Shown: one piece after another, positions 10,873-19,160 of the stretch | How positions within the stretch are numbered: position 1 is the first letter of the stretch | Layout of the letters: every line of letters begins with the position of its first letter | NCBI GenBank assembly: GCA_023384415.1 | Contig: JAHDWJ010000008.1 | Location: 124,001-188,000 of the forward strand | Source of the DNA: Anaerolineae bacterium | Lineage (GTDB): Bacteria > Chloroflexota > Anaerolineae > Promineifilales > Promineifilaceae | Length of the DNA stretch: 64,000 bases | Reading direction: 5' to 3' | Position numbers and translations under genes: made by a program | The notes under the pieces: model-generated | The model's input: the letters and a program-made list of their open reading frames with translations, nothing else | Told to the model about the DNA's origin: nothing | Database searches by the model: none

Positions 10873-11382
10873 ATGTCTAATCGCATGATCAAATCAACCA
10901 CCCGTAAAAACTCTTTACAGCTAACAGATTGCCTCAGTTCGCTGTTTATGCTGGAGTTGGCTCTGCCTAGCCAACAGTTTTATTTATTCTCGCCCTGGAT
11001 AAGCGATGTCGCTTTGGTAGACAATCGCTTTGGTCAAATCAGGTCAGTTGCCCCCAACCTCGAAGAGCGTCAACTACCTCTGTCCACACTGCTGAACACA
11101 ATGGCCTTGCGGGGCACGGCTGTTTATATTGTTTGCCGCCCCTCTTATGAGCGAACAGAGGCATTTCTGAGAAAGTTATCTGTGGACATTCAAGTCAGGC
11201 GGGTGGAAACTTTGCATGAAAAAGGGTTGATCGGGGATCATTTTTATCTGCGCGGCTCCATGAACTTTACCTATTCAGGTATTCACATCAACGATGAGCA
11301 TATTGAGCTAACTACAGATTCGGAACAAGTCGCCCGCGCCCTGTTGGAAGCGCAACACCGATGGGAAATTCTCGGACAATGA
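10873..11382 (+). CDS. dpdK: DpdK-like phospholipase D-fold nuclease
   Basis: A 169-residue single-domain PLD-superfamily protein. It carries one complete HKD motif, LHEKGLIGDHFYLRGSMN, with His115 and Lys117, followed by Asp and the GSxN stretch. One motif per chain implies a dimer, as in bacterial PLD nucleases. It lies 4 bases after dpdJ and matches the last gene, dpdK, of known Dpd clusters, where it is the most obvious candidate for cutting DNA. Its stop overlaps the next start as ATGA at 11379, tying the extra HEPN-like gene to the same transcript. Confidence 0.75.
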   Translation: MSNRMIKSTTRKNSLQLTDCLSSLFMLELALPSQQFYLFSPWISDVALVDNRFGQIRSVAPNLEERQLPLSTLLNTMALRGTAVYIVCRPSYERTEAFLRKLSVDIQVRRVETLHEKGLIGDHFYLRGSMNFTYSGIHINDEHIELTTDSEQVARALLEAQHRWEILGQ

Positions 11383-13124
11383 CCACTGTAACTTTTGCCG
11401 ACCCTACCCAATACGCATTCGCCCAAGAGTTTGTCCGCCCTCTTCTTAATCAGGGTGTTCGTGTCATGGCCGATCCTCATCAGCAAACGTTGACAACAGA
11501 CCATGCCGTCATCAACCTGCTGTTTCAACGTCTAGCTCAAACGAATTCCACCATATTACCTTATTTGGGAAATCATTCGGACCAATGGTTGTTAGTAGGA
11601 CAAGATCGCCGTGCCCTAGACGAGATGTTGGCGCGTGTTACAGCTTTTATCATTCCTTCTTATGCTGAATTTAGTGATGGTGAACGCCTTGCCCAACTTT
11701 CTCTCTTTGACCCGCAAAAGAACAAGCTAAACCAGTTAGGCGCACAGTTTTATAATCTTGGTTATTACAAATGGGCATCCCCTGTAAAGTACCGCGAAAC
11801 GATTCTCGACCGCCTGTTACTGTGGCTCAAGTTGCAGGAAGCCCAACCAGCCATTGAACTTCCCCCTCAGTTTACTTACCGCGATTTGCATCAACTGTTT
11901 ACACAAGCCTTGAGCGACAAAGAGTGGTTGACTGCCGAAAATGTTTTGTCTGAGATGCGTCGGCTCAATATGACAACCGCAGAAAACCTACAATTCCTGC
12001 ATGTTCAATGGCTGGCTGAACAACAAAAGTGGCAAGAAATCTGGGATGATTCAGATTTTGAGATGCTTGCCCGGTTAAGAATGCCCCGCGATGTGCGGGC
12101 AGCTATGCTTACAGCTTTCCATCACATAAATCTGTTGGCTTTGGAACGGGTAGGGGAATGGGAAACGGCCGTTGCCGTCTTCCAAGAGATGCAAGGACGC
12201 TTGGGTGCATTACTGGTGGGGCGGTTTGGCGTTACGCAAGCTCCTGTTCTGCGCGTTTTTGGTTATCAGGCACTACTCAACAACGATGCCGCCACATTAG
12301 AAAGTCTCCTCGCTGAGGCTTCAGATTCAGAGACTATTCACTGTCTCAACCAGTTAAAAAGTCGGCTGGCCCCAGCAGACACCAAAACGAGCGCTCTCAC
12401 CCAAAACCCCTTACAACAAGCCGTCCTGGCTTTGAAAGCGAATGATTACGATGCCGTCATTGCAGTAATAAAAGCTATTGACGATACAACAGCCCGTGTT
12501 TTGTTAGCTATTGAAATAGCCTATCACAGCCGTGATGATTTGCTGATACAAGAAGCATGGACTATCTATCAGAGTCTTTCCCCAGAGCAGAAACAAGCAC
12601 TCATTGCCGACGGCCGTTATGTGGGTATTTACCTCGATTTCTTGCGGGAAAGCAATACAGATCAGCCAAAATCCATTTGGGGCGCTGATGAAGGCAAAGC
12701 ACGTGATAATGCCTGGAAGGGTATTTGCGATATTGAGTATTATCTAAGGCGGTTAGTCGAAGCTCGTTATGCCAAGAAATTTGGGGATGCTTGGGAATCC
12801 AGTATCAAGCCTGAATTACGTGAAAAATGGATAGCTACTCAAGCCAAAGATGAAAAAACGTTTGTTCGATATGGTATGTCAAAATCATCGCTGCTTGACT
12901 ACTCATATCTAGGCGATTTGGTCGGATTAATCAATGCTCAGTGGTCCCTTTTTGAAGACATTTTTGGCGCAGGAAAAGCAGCCAAACAAGAGTTTACAAG
13001 GGTTACTGAAGCGATTATTCGAGTCAGAAACCCTTTGGCGCATAACAGGGATGTGCCTCTCAATGAATTAAGGCGGGCTGATGTTTACTGCACTGATTTG
13101 CTGATGCAATTACAGACCAAATAG
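11379..13124 (+). CDS. Protein with C-terminal HEPN-like RNase motif, linked to dpd operon
   Basis: The start chosen is the ATG at 11379, because it forms an ATGA overlap with the dpdK stop; an in-frame ATG at 11361 would overlap more. The product has 581 residues. The first about 430 residues are mostly helical and look like repeats (alternating Leu/Ala helices around 160-420), with no motif I recognise. The C-terminal about 130 residues resemble a HEPN or Swt1-like domain and contain RNPLAH (R550 and H555), the R-x4-H arrangement used by HEPN ribonucleases. HEPN domains are common effectors of abortive infection and toxin systems. It is not one of the eleven dpd genes I know of (dpdA-K). 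The motif is seen; the RNase activity and defence role are inferred. Confidence 0.5.
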   Translation: MTTVTFADPTQYAFAQEFVRPLLNQGVRVMADPHQQTLTTDHAVINLLFQRLAQTNSTILPYLGNHSDQWLLVGQDRRALDEMLARVTAFIIPSYAEFSDGERLAQLSLFDPQKNKLNQLGAQFYNLGYYKWASPVKYRETILDRLLLWLKLQEAQPAIELPPQFTYRDLHQLFTQALSDKEWLTAENVLSEMRRLNMTTAENLQFLHVQWLAEQQKWQEIWDDSDFEMLARLRMPRDVRAAMLTAFHHINLLALERVGEWETAVAVFQEMQGRLGALLVGRFGVTQAPVLRVFGYQALLNNDAATLESLLAEASDSETIHCLNQLKSRLAPADTKTSALTQNPLQQAVLALKANDYDAVIAVIKAIDDTTARVLLAIEIAYHSRDDLLIQEAWTIYQSLSPEQKQALIADGRYVGIYLDFLRESNTDQPKSIWGADEGKARDNAWKGICDIEYYLRRLVEARYAKKFGDAWESSIKPELREKWIATQAKDEKTFVRYGMSKSSLLDYSYLGDLVGLINAQWSLFEDIFGAGKAAKQEFTRVTEAIIRVRNPLAHNRDVPLNELRRADVYCTDLLMQLQTK

Positions 13125-13157
13125 ATTCAGCCCATATTCCTTCCTCAAGCCACTGCT

Positions 13158-15566
13158 TTATTTTTCATCCAACCGTACCCGCAGCACCGCGTAAACATCA
13201 GGTACCAACATGTGCAGCTCCTCCAGCACTTCGGGCGCGATAGCAACCATTGGCATATCTCCCTCATCATGCAACCTTTCCAGAACCCGTCTTGCCTGTG
13301 CCGATACAGGCGTTGGCACAGCCCGTTCGCACTGCTGGATATATTTCTGCACCTGAGCTAACACATTGGCCAGAGGCCTTCCCTCCAGCAAATAATCCTT
13401 CTCTATTCGCTGCACGTCTATCTGGCACAACCTGACGAACCATGACTCGTACGGGGCCTCAGCCAACAACTGCTGGATGCGGACGCCGTCATAAAACGAT
13501 TTGCGCAGCTCAAAGTAATCATCAAACAAAAGCTGAAATGCCTGCCAGGTCTTGTCACTAATTTGGGCATGCTGCCACCGGTACCGTTTATGGGACTCAC
13601 TGGCCCACTGCCAAAACTCTGTGGGAAAACCGGGCAAACGGTATTCCTCTTGCCCCTTAACCACTATGGAAAAGGTTTGCAATATCAAAGCTAACAGTTC
13701 CGTTTTCATTCCCAGTTGCATTTCTAGTTTATGCCGCCAATGAAAACGATAACCCTCTGCCAATAATTGAAACAAGATGAGTTCTTTTGCTGTCGCCAAC
13801 TGTGCCTGCAATGCGTTCGCCTCATTCCCAGTTGCGGTCGCATACCGACACAACTCAAAAGCTGTCATCCCAATATCACGCATTAACATGATGCCCTCTC
13901 CCTCATCCACCCCTTCTAGGCAAATTGGGGGATGCACCCCCAGATAGGTTTTTCGCCAACGCAATGCGCCTCGTGGTTTCGCCACATGATCACGATATAT
14001 CCAATCAATAGGCAGCACAGTGCGCAGCCATCGTGCTGCACCTTGCCGAAGTGGTTTGAGCATTTGCCGATTGACAGGTTTACCTAATAGCCAATCCCGC
14101 ACCGCAAGCTGACTTTCATCCTCAATCATCTGTTGACTGGTTTCACGCTGTTGATAAAAACGTACCAATGGCTCAATAGGGATTTCTACTGGCTCTGAAG
14201 TAACAGAAAATGCCGCCAGAAGAACTTCAGGTAGGGAAACGAGTTCACCGCTTTCTGGTTGCAACATTGGCCCATAAAACTCGCATAATCGCGCCAGACG
14301 GTTATCATCTACCCTGGCAATATACTCTGGCTGTGCAAAATCTATAAGAACGTGCAGAATCTCTTCGCCTTCAGTCACACGCTGCAAAATCTCATACAAG
14401 TAACGCACAAAGTAGCGAACCTTTCCTTTTCCAGTCGGCAACGCACGATAAATGCGTACCAACAGTTCCCGTGTAAATGGGTAAAGGGGCAATCCCGGCA
14501 CAGGTTTGCTATTTATCTCTGCCAGATAGCGAGCTGCAAACTCATCACAATTTTCCTCGGTCAGGATATAAGATTCCTTACCTGTCTCATCAGACAACCA
14601 CATTTTTCCCAAACGATCATCTACCGTGTCCAGGTAAGCAATGCGCTGCAACAAGCCACGACCCCGTTGGCTATCCTCAAAGGCGGCAGGCGTTAACCCC
14701 AAGACAACATCCCAATTCCCTGCTTCCAAAGTCAACAAATAATCCAGCAAATCTGTGGCGAAAATATTCAGAGACTGCACCAAATCGTCCACCAGCAGGA
14801 TCGGGCGATGCCCCTGCGTTTGGTTACAATAGTGTGAAATGCGTTGCATGGTGTCGTTCAGTGACAACCCTTCAAGCAGGTGATCACGAAATGCCGTGGT
14901 CAGCTGGTGGCGAAATTGCTCATACTCGATAGGAACAGGTAGGGAGGTTTCCCGTAGAATAGTGCTCCACGTTTCCTTCCCAATAAGCTCAACACTTGCC
15001 TGGCCATCAAGCGCCGCAGGCTCAATGGCTAAAATTCGATCCACGTAAGGCTGTAGCGCGTTCAGCAAGCGGTAAAACAAGGCGTTAATTAGTTCGTCCG
15101 AGTCCAGTAAGTTCTCCAGGGCAAATAGCAAAATCAGCTTTGTAACCGTCCGTGATTTCTGCCGCGCAGTTGCCCATCGTTGTGTCGTCGTTTCGCTGAG
15201 GAATTGATCAGGCAACAAAGTCAGGAAACGATTGACTATGCTAAGCACATCTAGCTCATGCCGTGAAATACGCACCATTGCCTGACTCCGCTGTGGTTCT
15301 ACTTGAGCAATGCGCGTTTCCAGCCATTTGATCAGCTCTGATTTCCCAGATCCAGGAGCGCCGTACAATACCCAAATACGATTGCCCAGTTGTGTGTGTT
15401 GTGTTAACACACGTTGCAAAAGGGCCTCTTCAGTTAGCAATTGCAAATGACCATTAGGCGCATAATTGCGCAAGGTCATCGGATAATGCGTACGCAAAAA
15501 CAGGTCCGCGCCCAACAAGTACCGTTGGTCGGCGGTGGGGGCAAAGATGGCCAGATTGCTGCTCAT
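13158..15566 (-). CDS. Second DpdH-like P-loop ATPase
   Basis: The start chosen is the ATG at 15566, which overlaps the upstream gene's stop as ATGA; the open frame runs further upstream but only across that gene. The product has 802 residues. Walker A is GAPGSGKS at residues 69-76, and a Walker B-like ILLVDDL lies near residue 255. The N-terminus (DLFLRTHYP, then about 40 residues to the P-loop) aligns by eye with the DpdH N-terminus (AVFLATHAP, then the P-loop), and both are followed by a SELIKWLE/SHLIRWLK helix. So this looks like a diverged paralogue of DpdH. It converges on the dpdF-K operon with only 33 bases between stop codons. A general STAND or AAA ATPase is the alternative reading. 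Confidence 0.6.
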   Translation of the reverse strand: MSSNLAIFAPTADQRYLLGADLFLRTHYPMTLRNYAPNGHLQLLTEEALLQRVLTQHTQLGNRIWVLYGAPGSGKSELIKWLETRIAQVEPQRSQAMVRISRHELDVLSIVNRFLTLLPDQFLSETTTQRWATARQKSRTVTKLILLFALENLLDSDELINALFYRLLNALQPYVDRILAIEPAALDGQASVELIGKETWSTILRETSLPVPIEYEQFRHQLTTAFRDHLLEGLSLNDTMQRISHYCNQTQGHRPILLVDDLVQSLNIFATDLLDYLLTLEAGNWDVVLGLTPAAFEDSQRGRGLLQRIAYLDTVDDRLGKMWLSDETGKESYILTEENCDEFAARYLAEINSKPVPGLPLYPFTRELLVRIYRALPTGKGKVRYFVRYLYEILQRVTEGEEILHVLIDFAQPEYIARVDDNRLARLCEFYGPMLQPESGELVSLPEVLLAAFSVTSEPVEIPIEPLVRFYQQRETSQQMIEDESQLAVRDWLLGKPVNRQMLKPLRQGAARWLRTVLPIDWIYRDHVAKPRGALRWRKTYLGVHPPICLEGVDEGEGIMLMRDIGMTAFELCRYATATGNEANALQAQLATAKELILFQLLAEGYRFHWRHKLEMQLGMKTELLALILQTFSIVVKGQEEYRLPGFPTEFWQWASESHKRYRWQHAQISDKTWQAFQLLFDDYFELRKSFYDGVRIQQLLAEAPYESWFVRLCQIDVQRIEKDYLLEGRPLANVLAQVQKYIQQCERAVPTPVSAQARRVLERLHDEGDMPMVAIAPEVLEELHMLVPDVYAVLRVRLDEK

Positions 15567-16333
15567 GCCACACCCCCTTTGTAAACGAGATAGCGCCACC
15601 GCCGTTCCCCAAAATAGGGTTTGCTGGAAGCATCCTGGTAAGCACGCATTTGAACAATTTGCTGCTGCTGTAGGTACCACAATGGCTGCCCAACCGCTTG
15701 GGCCAGATCCCCCGCCTGCGTCTGAAACGGCAAATAATGAATGAAATGTCCTTCTAACAAATCCTGCAAGAATCCCTCTCGTGACTGCCAGGCAGCAATG
15801 ATTTCTTGCAACAACGTCGGGGCAAAGACACATTGGAAACCATTGGCAACCCGCCGCCCTATCCCTAAAAAGGCCATCACGCGCTTCCAAGAACGAATTT
15901 TTTCTTGACTGACTCCCCCTAATTCGGTTACAGACCGCAATTTATTGGCTTCGGCATGGACATCACCGACATATAACCGGTCTGGTTTTATAAAAAGCTC
16001 TTGTAAGAGCAGGAAATATTGCACATCTAGCTCATGATTAGGGGACACTTCTCGCTGGGCAAGCTTTTGCATATGGGCGATTATGGTCAGGCGAAAAGAG
16101 CCTTCTGTCACCCCTGTCTGACGTATCCGAAATCCATCCCGATCTTCAATCAGCAAAGTAGCCATGAGAAAGGAAAGAGCATCGTCAATGCTTTGTGATG
16201 AAAGAATCCGCCTATCTCCATACTGTGGCAGGCAAGCCTCATAAATCACCTGGCGAGAGGCAGGCGCGGGGTTTTGTTTGATGAAGGTATAAATCAGTTC
16301 TAATTCTGGGCCATATACAGGACGGAACAGCAT
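15563..16333 (-). CDS. Second DpdG-like protein, partner of the ATPase
   Basis: 256 residues, first gene of a two-gene minus-strand operon. The start ATG at 16333 is preceded by a good ribosome binding site (CGGAGG, 6-7 bases upstream). The N-terminal about 80 residues (LIYTFIKQNPAP..., LIEDRDGFRI) have a winged-helix-like pattern. Around residues 150-175 the pattern W...MAFLGIGRRVANG...AP resembles W..WASFLGWGWTVTVGG...P of the DpdG-like protein at 1492-2373, which I take as homology. The stop overlaps the ATPase start by 4 bases, so the pair mirrors dpdG-dpdH. No enzyme motif is visible. The name is left blank because the match was seen by eye only. Confidence 0.5.
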   Translation of the reverse strand: MLFRPVYGPELELIYTFIKQNPAPASRQVIYEACLPQYGDRRILSSQSIDDALSFLMATLLIEDRDGFRIRQTGVTEGSFRLTIIAHMQKLAQREVSPNHELDVQYFLLLQELFIKPDRLYVGDVHAEANKLRSVTELGGVSQEKIRSWKRVMAFLGIGRRVANGFQCVFAPTLLQEIIAAWQSREGFLQDLLEGHFIHYLPFQTQAGDLAQAVGQPLWYLQQQQIVQMRAYQDASSKPYFGERRWRYLVYKGGVA

Positions 16334-16355
16334 AACGCCTCCGAGTTGGTGAATT

Positions 16356-16371
16356 GTTGACGGCCGTCAAC
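16356..16371. promoter_or_regulatory. 16-bp perfect palindrome between divergent operons
   Basis: GTTGACGGCCGTCAAC lies in the middle of the 94-bp gap between the minus-strand dpdGH-like pair and dpdA, so a protein bound there could control both. Its centre is also one of the iterated ACGGCCGT palindromes common in this half of the window, so it may be only that. The flanking extension to 16 bp makes it the longest symmetric copy I noticed. Confidence 0.35.
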
Positions 16372-16390
16372 GCTTGTGTTAGTTTACCCA

Positions 16391-16407
16391 GCGAATAGTT
16401 TGTTCGC
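16391..16407. promoter_or_regulatory. Inverted repeat GCGAA-N7-TTCGC upstream of dpdA
   Basis: A 5-bp inverted repeat with a 7-bp spacer sits 21 bases upstream of the dpdA GTG start. It could be an operator half-site pair. Chance occurrence is quite possible for arms this short. Confidence 0.2.
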
Positions 16408-16427
16408 AATAGAGAACAGGATGTGTT

Positions 16428-17327
16428 GTGGATTTTTACGTGAGTTGGTATCCCGGTGATCCTATCTACCCCGCATACGATCCAAATTGCGCTCTGCTGG
16501 TGAGCATCACGTCTGTGGCCCAAGATTGGACCGTTGATCAGCTACCTCATCTACCGCAAAAGCTGTTGATAGACAGCGGGGGCTACCGCTTTGCCATAGC
16601 GCCTAAAGAAGCATTATCACCAGCACAAGTGTGGCAAAGGCAGCTTGCTCTCTTAAATGGCGCAAAAATCCCCACCATCATCTGTGCCCGTGACTATCCT
16701 CTACTAGACAAAACCCTCAGCAATAATGGGCGAGACAACAGCATTGCACAGACGATTGCCTATGCTTATGAATTAAAAGCGCTGATGTCACAACAAGACC
16801 TGGGCGCACACATCACGCCATTGGCAGTCATTCAAGGCAACGATCCCGACTCTTTGTCCTATTGTGCCCGCGAATTACAGGCGATTGGGTTTCCCATGTA
16901 TGGGCTTGGATCCCTGGCTGGCCTACGCCAACACAAGCCTATCATGGAGCGGGTTAAGGCGGTGGTGGATGTTGTGGGGCCTGAAAAATTGCACATCTTT
17001 GGCGTGGGGGTTGTGCAAACGGCACGAACTTTAGGCAAAATGGGCATTAGCTCTATTGATTCATCGCGCCCTGCCAAAGCGGCCGCCTATAATGAGGTGC
17101 TCTACAGCAGACCCTATCGCCGGTTTGGAATTTTGGAACCGCCAGATGTGCCCATGAAAGGACGTATCCCACACCACCGGCGGTTAAGTACGCCGCTGCC
17201 GTGCAGTTGCCCTGTATGCAGCGAAGATGCTGACAGAATTTTGGGGGTTGGGAAGCGAAGCAACATTCGTGACCGGGCATTGCACAACTACTATCACCTC
17301 AAACAAGCCTTTATGGGCAAAGGTTAA
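16428..17327 (+). CDS. dpdA: DpdA, TGT-like DNA guanine exchange enzyme
   Basis: This 299-residue protein starts at GTG (16428), with a weak AACAGGA site 7 bases before it. The fold features of tRNA-guanine transglycosylase are visible: DSGGYRF with Asp49, GLGSLAG near 160, HIFGVGVVQT near 190, IDSSRP with Asp211 at the place of the TGT nucleophile, and a zinc site of the TGT pattern, Cys259-x-Cys261-xx-Cys264, with His286 or His290. It is shorter than tRNA TGT (about 370 residues), as DpdA proteins can be, and sits next to queC and a VUT transporter inside a dpd gene cluster. DpdA swaps a guanine in DNA for preQ0, which partner proteins then convert. Its closest alternative, a queuosine TGT acting on tRNA, is much less likely in this context. 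Confidence 0.85.
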   Translation: MDFYVSWYPGDPIYPAYDPNCALLVSITSVAQDWTVDQLPHLPQKLLIDSGGYRFAIAPKEALSPAQVWQRQLALLNGAKIPTIICARDYPLLDKTLSNNGRDNSIAQTIAYAYELKALMSQQDLGAHITPLAVIQGNDPDSLSYCARELQAIGFPMYGLGSLAGLRQHKPIMERVKAVVDVVGPEKLHIFGVGVVQTARTLGKMGISSIDSSRPAKAAAYNEVLYSRPYRRFGILEPPDVPMKGRIPHHRRLSTPLPCSCPVCSEDADRILGVGKRSNIRDRALHNYYHLKQAFMGKG

Positions 17328-17360
17328 CGGCCGTTTCCTCGCTCATCTTCTCAATCTTGT

Positions 17361-17395
17361 TATAATCACCCTTATGCCGGTGGCAGAAAAGGGTG
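17361..17395 (+). promoter_or_regulatory. Candidate -10 box and hairpin in the queC leader
   Basis: The 231-bp gap between dpdA and queC holds a perfect TATAAT at 17361-17366, without a good -35, and a nested hairpin at 17367-17395. In the hairpin CACCCTT pairs with AAGGGTG, enclosing TGCC-GGT-GGCA. There is no T-run after it, so it is not a standard terminator. It might be a regulatory element for queC, or part of the dpdA mRNA end. I could not match it to any preQ1 riboswitch class. Confidence 0.25.
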
Positions 17396-17558
17396 CATCC
17401 AACCCCTACCCGGCTTATCAAAACTGCGGTATTGTACGCCCCTTTTGTTTACTCAATTACCGCAATACTGTTATTGTTGTAACCTGGCATCAAAGCGCAT
17501 GTGATGGCTTACATATGACGGCCGTTGCCGAAATAAAACGAGAAGGAAATGACCGACA

Positions 17559-18227
17559 ATGATTGATTCCGTTGCCATTGTCAGTGGGGGGATGGACAGC
17601 GTTACCCTGCTACATTATTTGATCAAGGTTGAAAAGCGCGCCCCAGCCATTATCACTTTTGGCTATGGGCAAAAGCACGACAAGGAAATTGAGTACGCTA
17701 AAGCCCAGGCGGCCCTGCTAGGATGCCAAGAGCATCTGGTACTAGACCTGGCTCTGCTGCGCCCACTTTTTGCGAACTCGGCGTTGGTATCGTTAGAAAC
17801 GGCCGTGCCCGATATCATGGATGTCCTCGGCGACCCACAACCGCCCACTTATGTGCCCAATCGTAACATGATCTTCCTGGCTCTGGCTGTCGCCTATGCC
17901 GAAACGCAGGGCGCCAGCGATGTCTTCTATGGCGCGCAGCGTCACGATATTTATGGATATTGGGATACGACACCGCAATTTCTGGAGCGATTAAACCAGG
18001 TTTACACTCTGAATCGTAAAACGCAGGTAACAATCCAGGCCCCCTTCATACAATACTCAAAAACTGATATTTTGCGTCAGGGCCTGGAACTGGATGTTGA
18101 TTACGGCCTCACCTGGTCTTGTTATGAAGGGCATGAGGCAGCGTGTGGTCGCTGTCCCACCTGCGCCGAACGGATCAAAGCCTTTGCAGAAGTAGGCACT
18201 CCCGACCCCTTGCCTTACGCAGCCTGA
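17559..18227 (+). CDS. queC: 7-cyano-7-deazaguanine (preQ0) synthase QueC
   Basis: 222 residues, the usual QueC length. The PP-loop ATP pyrophosphatase motif SGGMDS is at residues 9-14, and the C-terminal zinc site is intact: Cys188, then CGRCPTC with Cys196, Cys199 and Cys202. QueC converts 7-carboxy-7-deazaguanine to preQ0, the base that DpdA inserts into DNA. No folE, queD or queE is in the window, so the earlier steps must come from elsewhere in the genome or be bypassed by import through the next gene. AGAAGGA upstream of the ATG serves as the ribosome binding site. Confidence 0.93.
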   Translation: MIDSVAIVSGGMDSVTLLHYLIKVEKRAPAIITFGYGQKHDKEIEYAKAQAALLGCQEHLVLDLALLRPLFANSALVSLETAVPDIMDVLGDPQPPTYVPNRNMIFLALAVAYAETQGASDVFYGAQRHDIYGYWDTTPQFLERLNQVYTLNRKTQVTIQAPFIQYSKTDILRQGLELDVDYGLTWSCYEGHEAACGRCPTCAERIKAFAEVGTPDPLPYAA

Positions 18228-18309
18228 TTATATGAGGAATTGCTGGCTTTACATCCGATTATCAATCGAACTAAAATTCCTTTTCGTCTGTTATTTTAAG
18301 GAGAACCAC

Positions 18310-18825
18310 ATGGTCTACGTCATTTTGTATCTGGTCGCTATTGTTCTTGCCAATCTAACTGTTGCTGCTTTTGGGCCGAGCATGGTCATTGTCAATGCAT
18401 TCCTGTTCATTGGCCTTGACCTGACTGCCCGTGACCACCTGCATGACGCCTGGCGGGGCAATAAATTGCTCCCAAAAATGACCGCTCTTATCGCCGCCGG
18501 TTCTATTCTTTCCTGGCTGTTAAACCGCGATGCGGGGCAGATCGCCCTGGCATCATTCATCGCTTTTGCGGCCGCAGCGACAGTAGATGCGCTTGTCTAT
18601 CATTTGTTAGGCAAATATCCGCGTTGGTTGAGGATCAACGGCAGCAATGTGCCCAGCGCGTTGGTTGATTCTCTTGTATTCCCAACATTGGCATTCGGTA
18701 CCTTTTTACCTTTAATTGTCTTAGGCCAGTTTATAGCTAAAGTGCTTGGCGGTTTTGCCTGGTCTCTTGTTTTCCGATGGGCAGATCAGCACACTGTTAC
18801 CGAAGTTGAGCAGCATAGCGCCTGA
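18310..18825 (+). CDS. VUT/YhhQ-family membrane transporter, likely preQ0 importer
   Basis: The ATG at 18310 is chosen because AAGGAGAA sits 5 bases upstream; the frame is open to 18232 but that stretch has no ribosome binding site. The product has 171 residues and about five hydrophobic segments. The block FLFIGLDLTARDHLHDAW is typical of the VUT family (COG1738), which includes YhhQ, the queuosine-precursor transporter. It is shorter than YhhQ (about 220 residues), like versions that accompany phage and island deazaguanine genes. Placed after dpdA and queC, it probably brings in preQ0 or a related base. Family call is good; the substrate is inferred from context. Confidence 0.75.
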   Translation: MVYVILYLVAIVLANLTVAAFGPSMVIVNAFLFIGLDLTARDHLHDAWRGNKLLPKMTALIAAGSILSWLLNRDAGQIALASFIAFAAAATVDALVYHLLGKYPRWLRINGSNVPSALVDSLVFPTLAFGTFLPLIVLGQFIAKVLGGFAWSLVFRWADQHTVTEVEQHSA

Positions 18826-18940
18826 TCGGTTTTCGTGGATGGCGTACAGGGGGGCACATTCCGATTAACTAAAATCGGCAGGATGCTGCCAACAGGGATT
18901 TAGTGGCCTGTGCTGAAAGGACCCAACCGGTAAGTTGATC

Positions 18941-19160
18941 TTGACCCGTTTTTGTGGACGACGAAGTAAGATACATAGACACAAAAAGGATAACAAAAAC
19001 GGGTAAACAAACATTCACAGAAGAATTCAAACGGGAAACGGCGAAAATGTCATATCAAACAGACAAGCTGTTGGGAACCTTCGCTCAGTACCTGGATATC
19101 AGTCACAGCAGCCTAAGCCGCTGGCGGAAGGAATATGGTCAAGATAGTCTGCCCCTATGA
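18941..19160 (+). pseudogene. Truncated transposase OrfA (IS3-like) remnant
   Basis: The frame from GTG 18954 encodes 68 residues with the OrfA signature TFTEEFKRETAKM followed by a helix-turn-helix ending SLSRWRKEYG. It then stops at 19160 with no OrfB downstream. TGACCCGTTTTTGTGGA at 18941 may be the left terminal repeat. It is a decayed insertion sequence that seems to have cut into the minus-strand gene fragment starting at 19311. Confidence 0.6.

Noticed and set aside
17227..17562. 111-codon plus-strand frame spanning the dpdA end and queC leader
   Set aside because: It overlaps the dpdA 3' end, has no ribosome binding site and low-complexity content; the region is better read as a leader.
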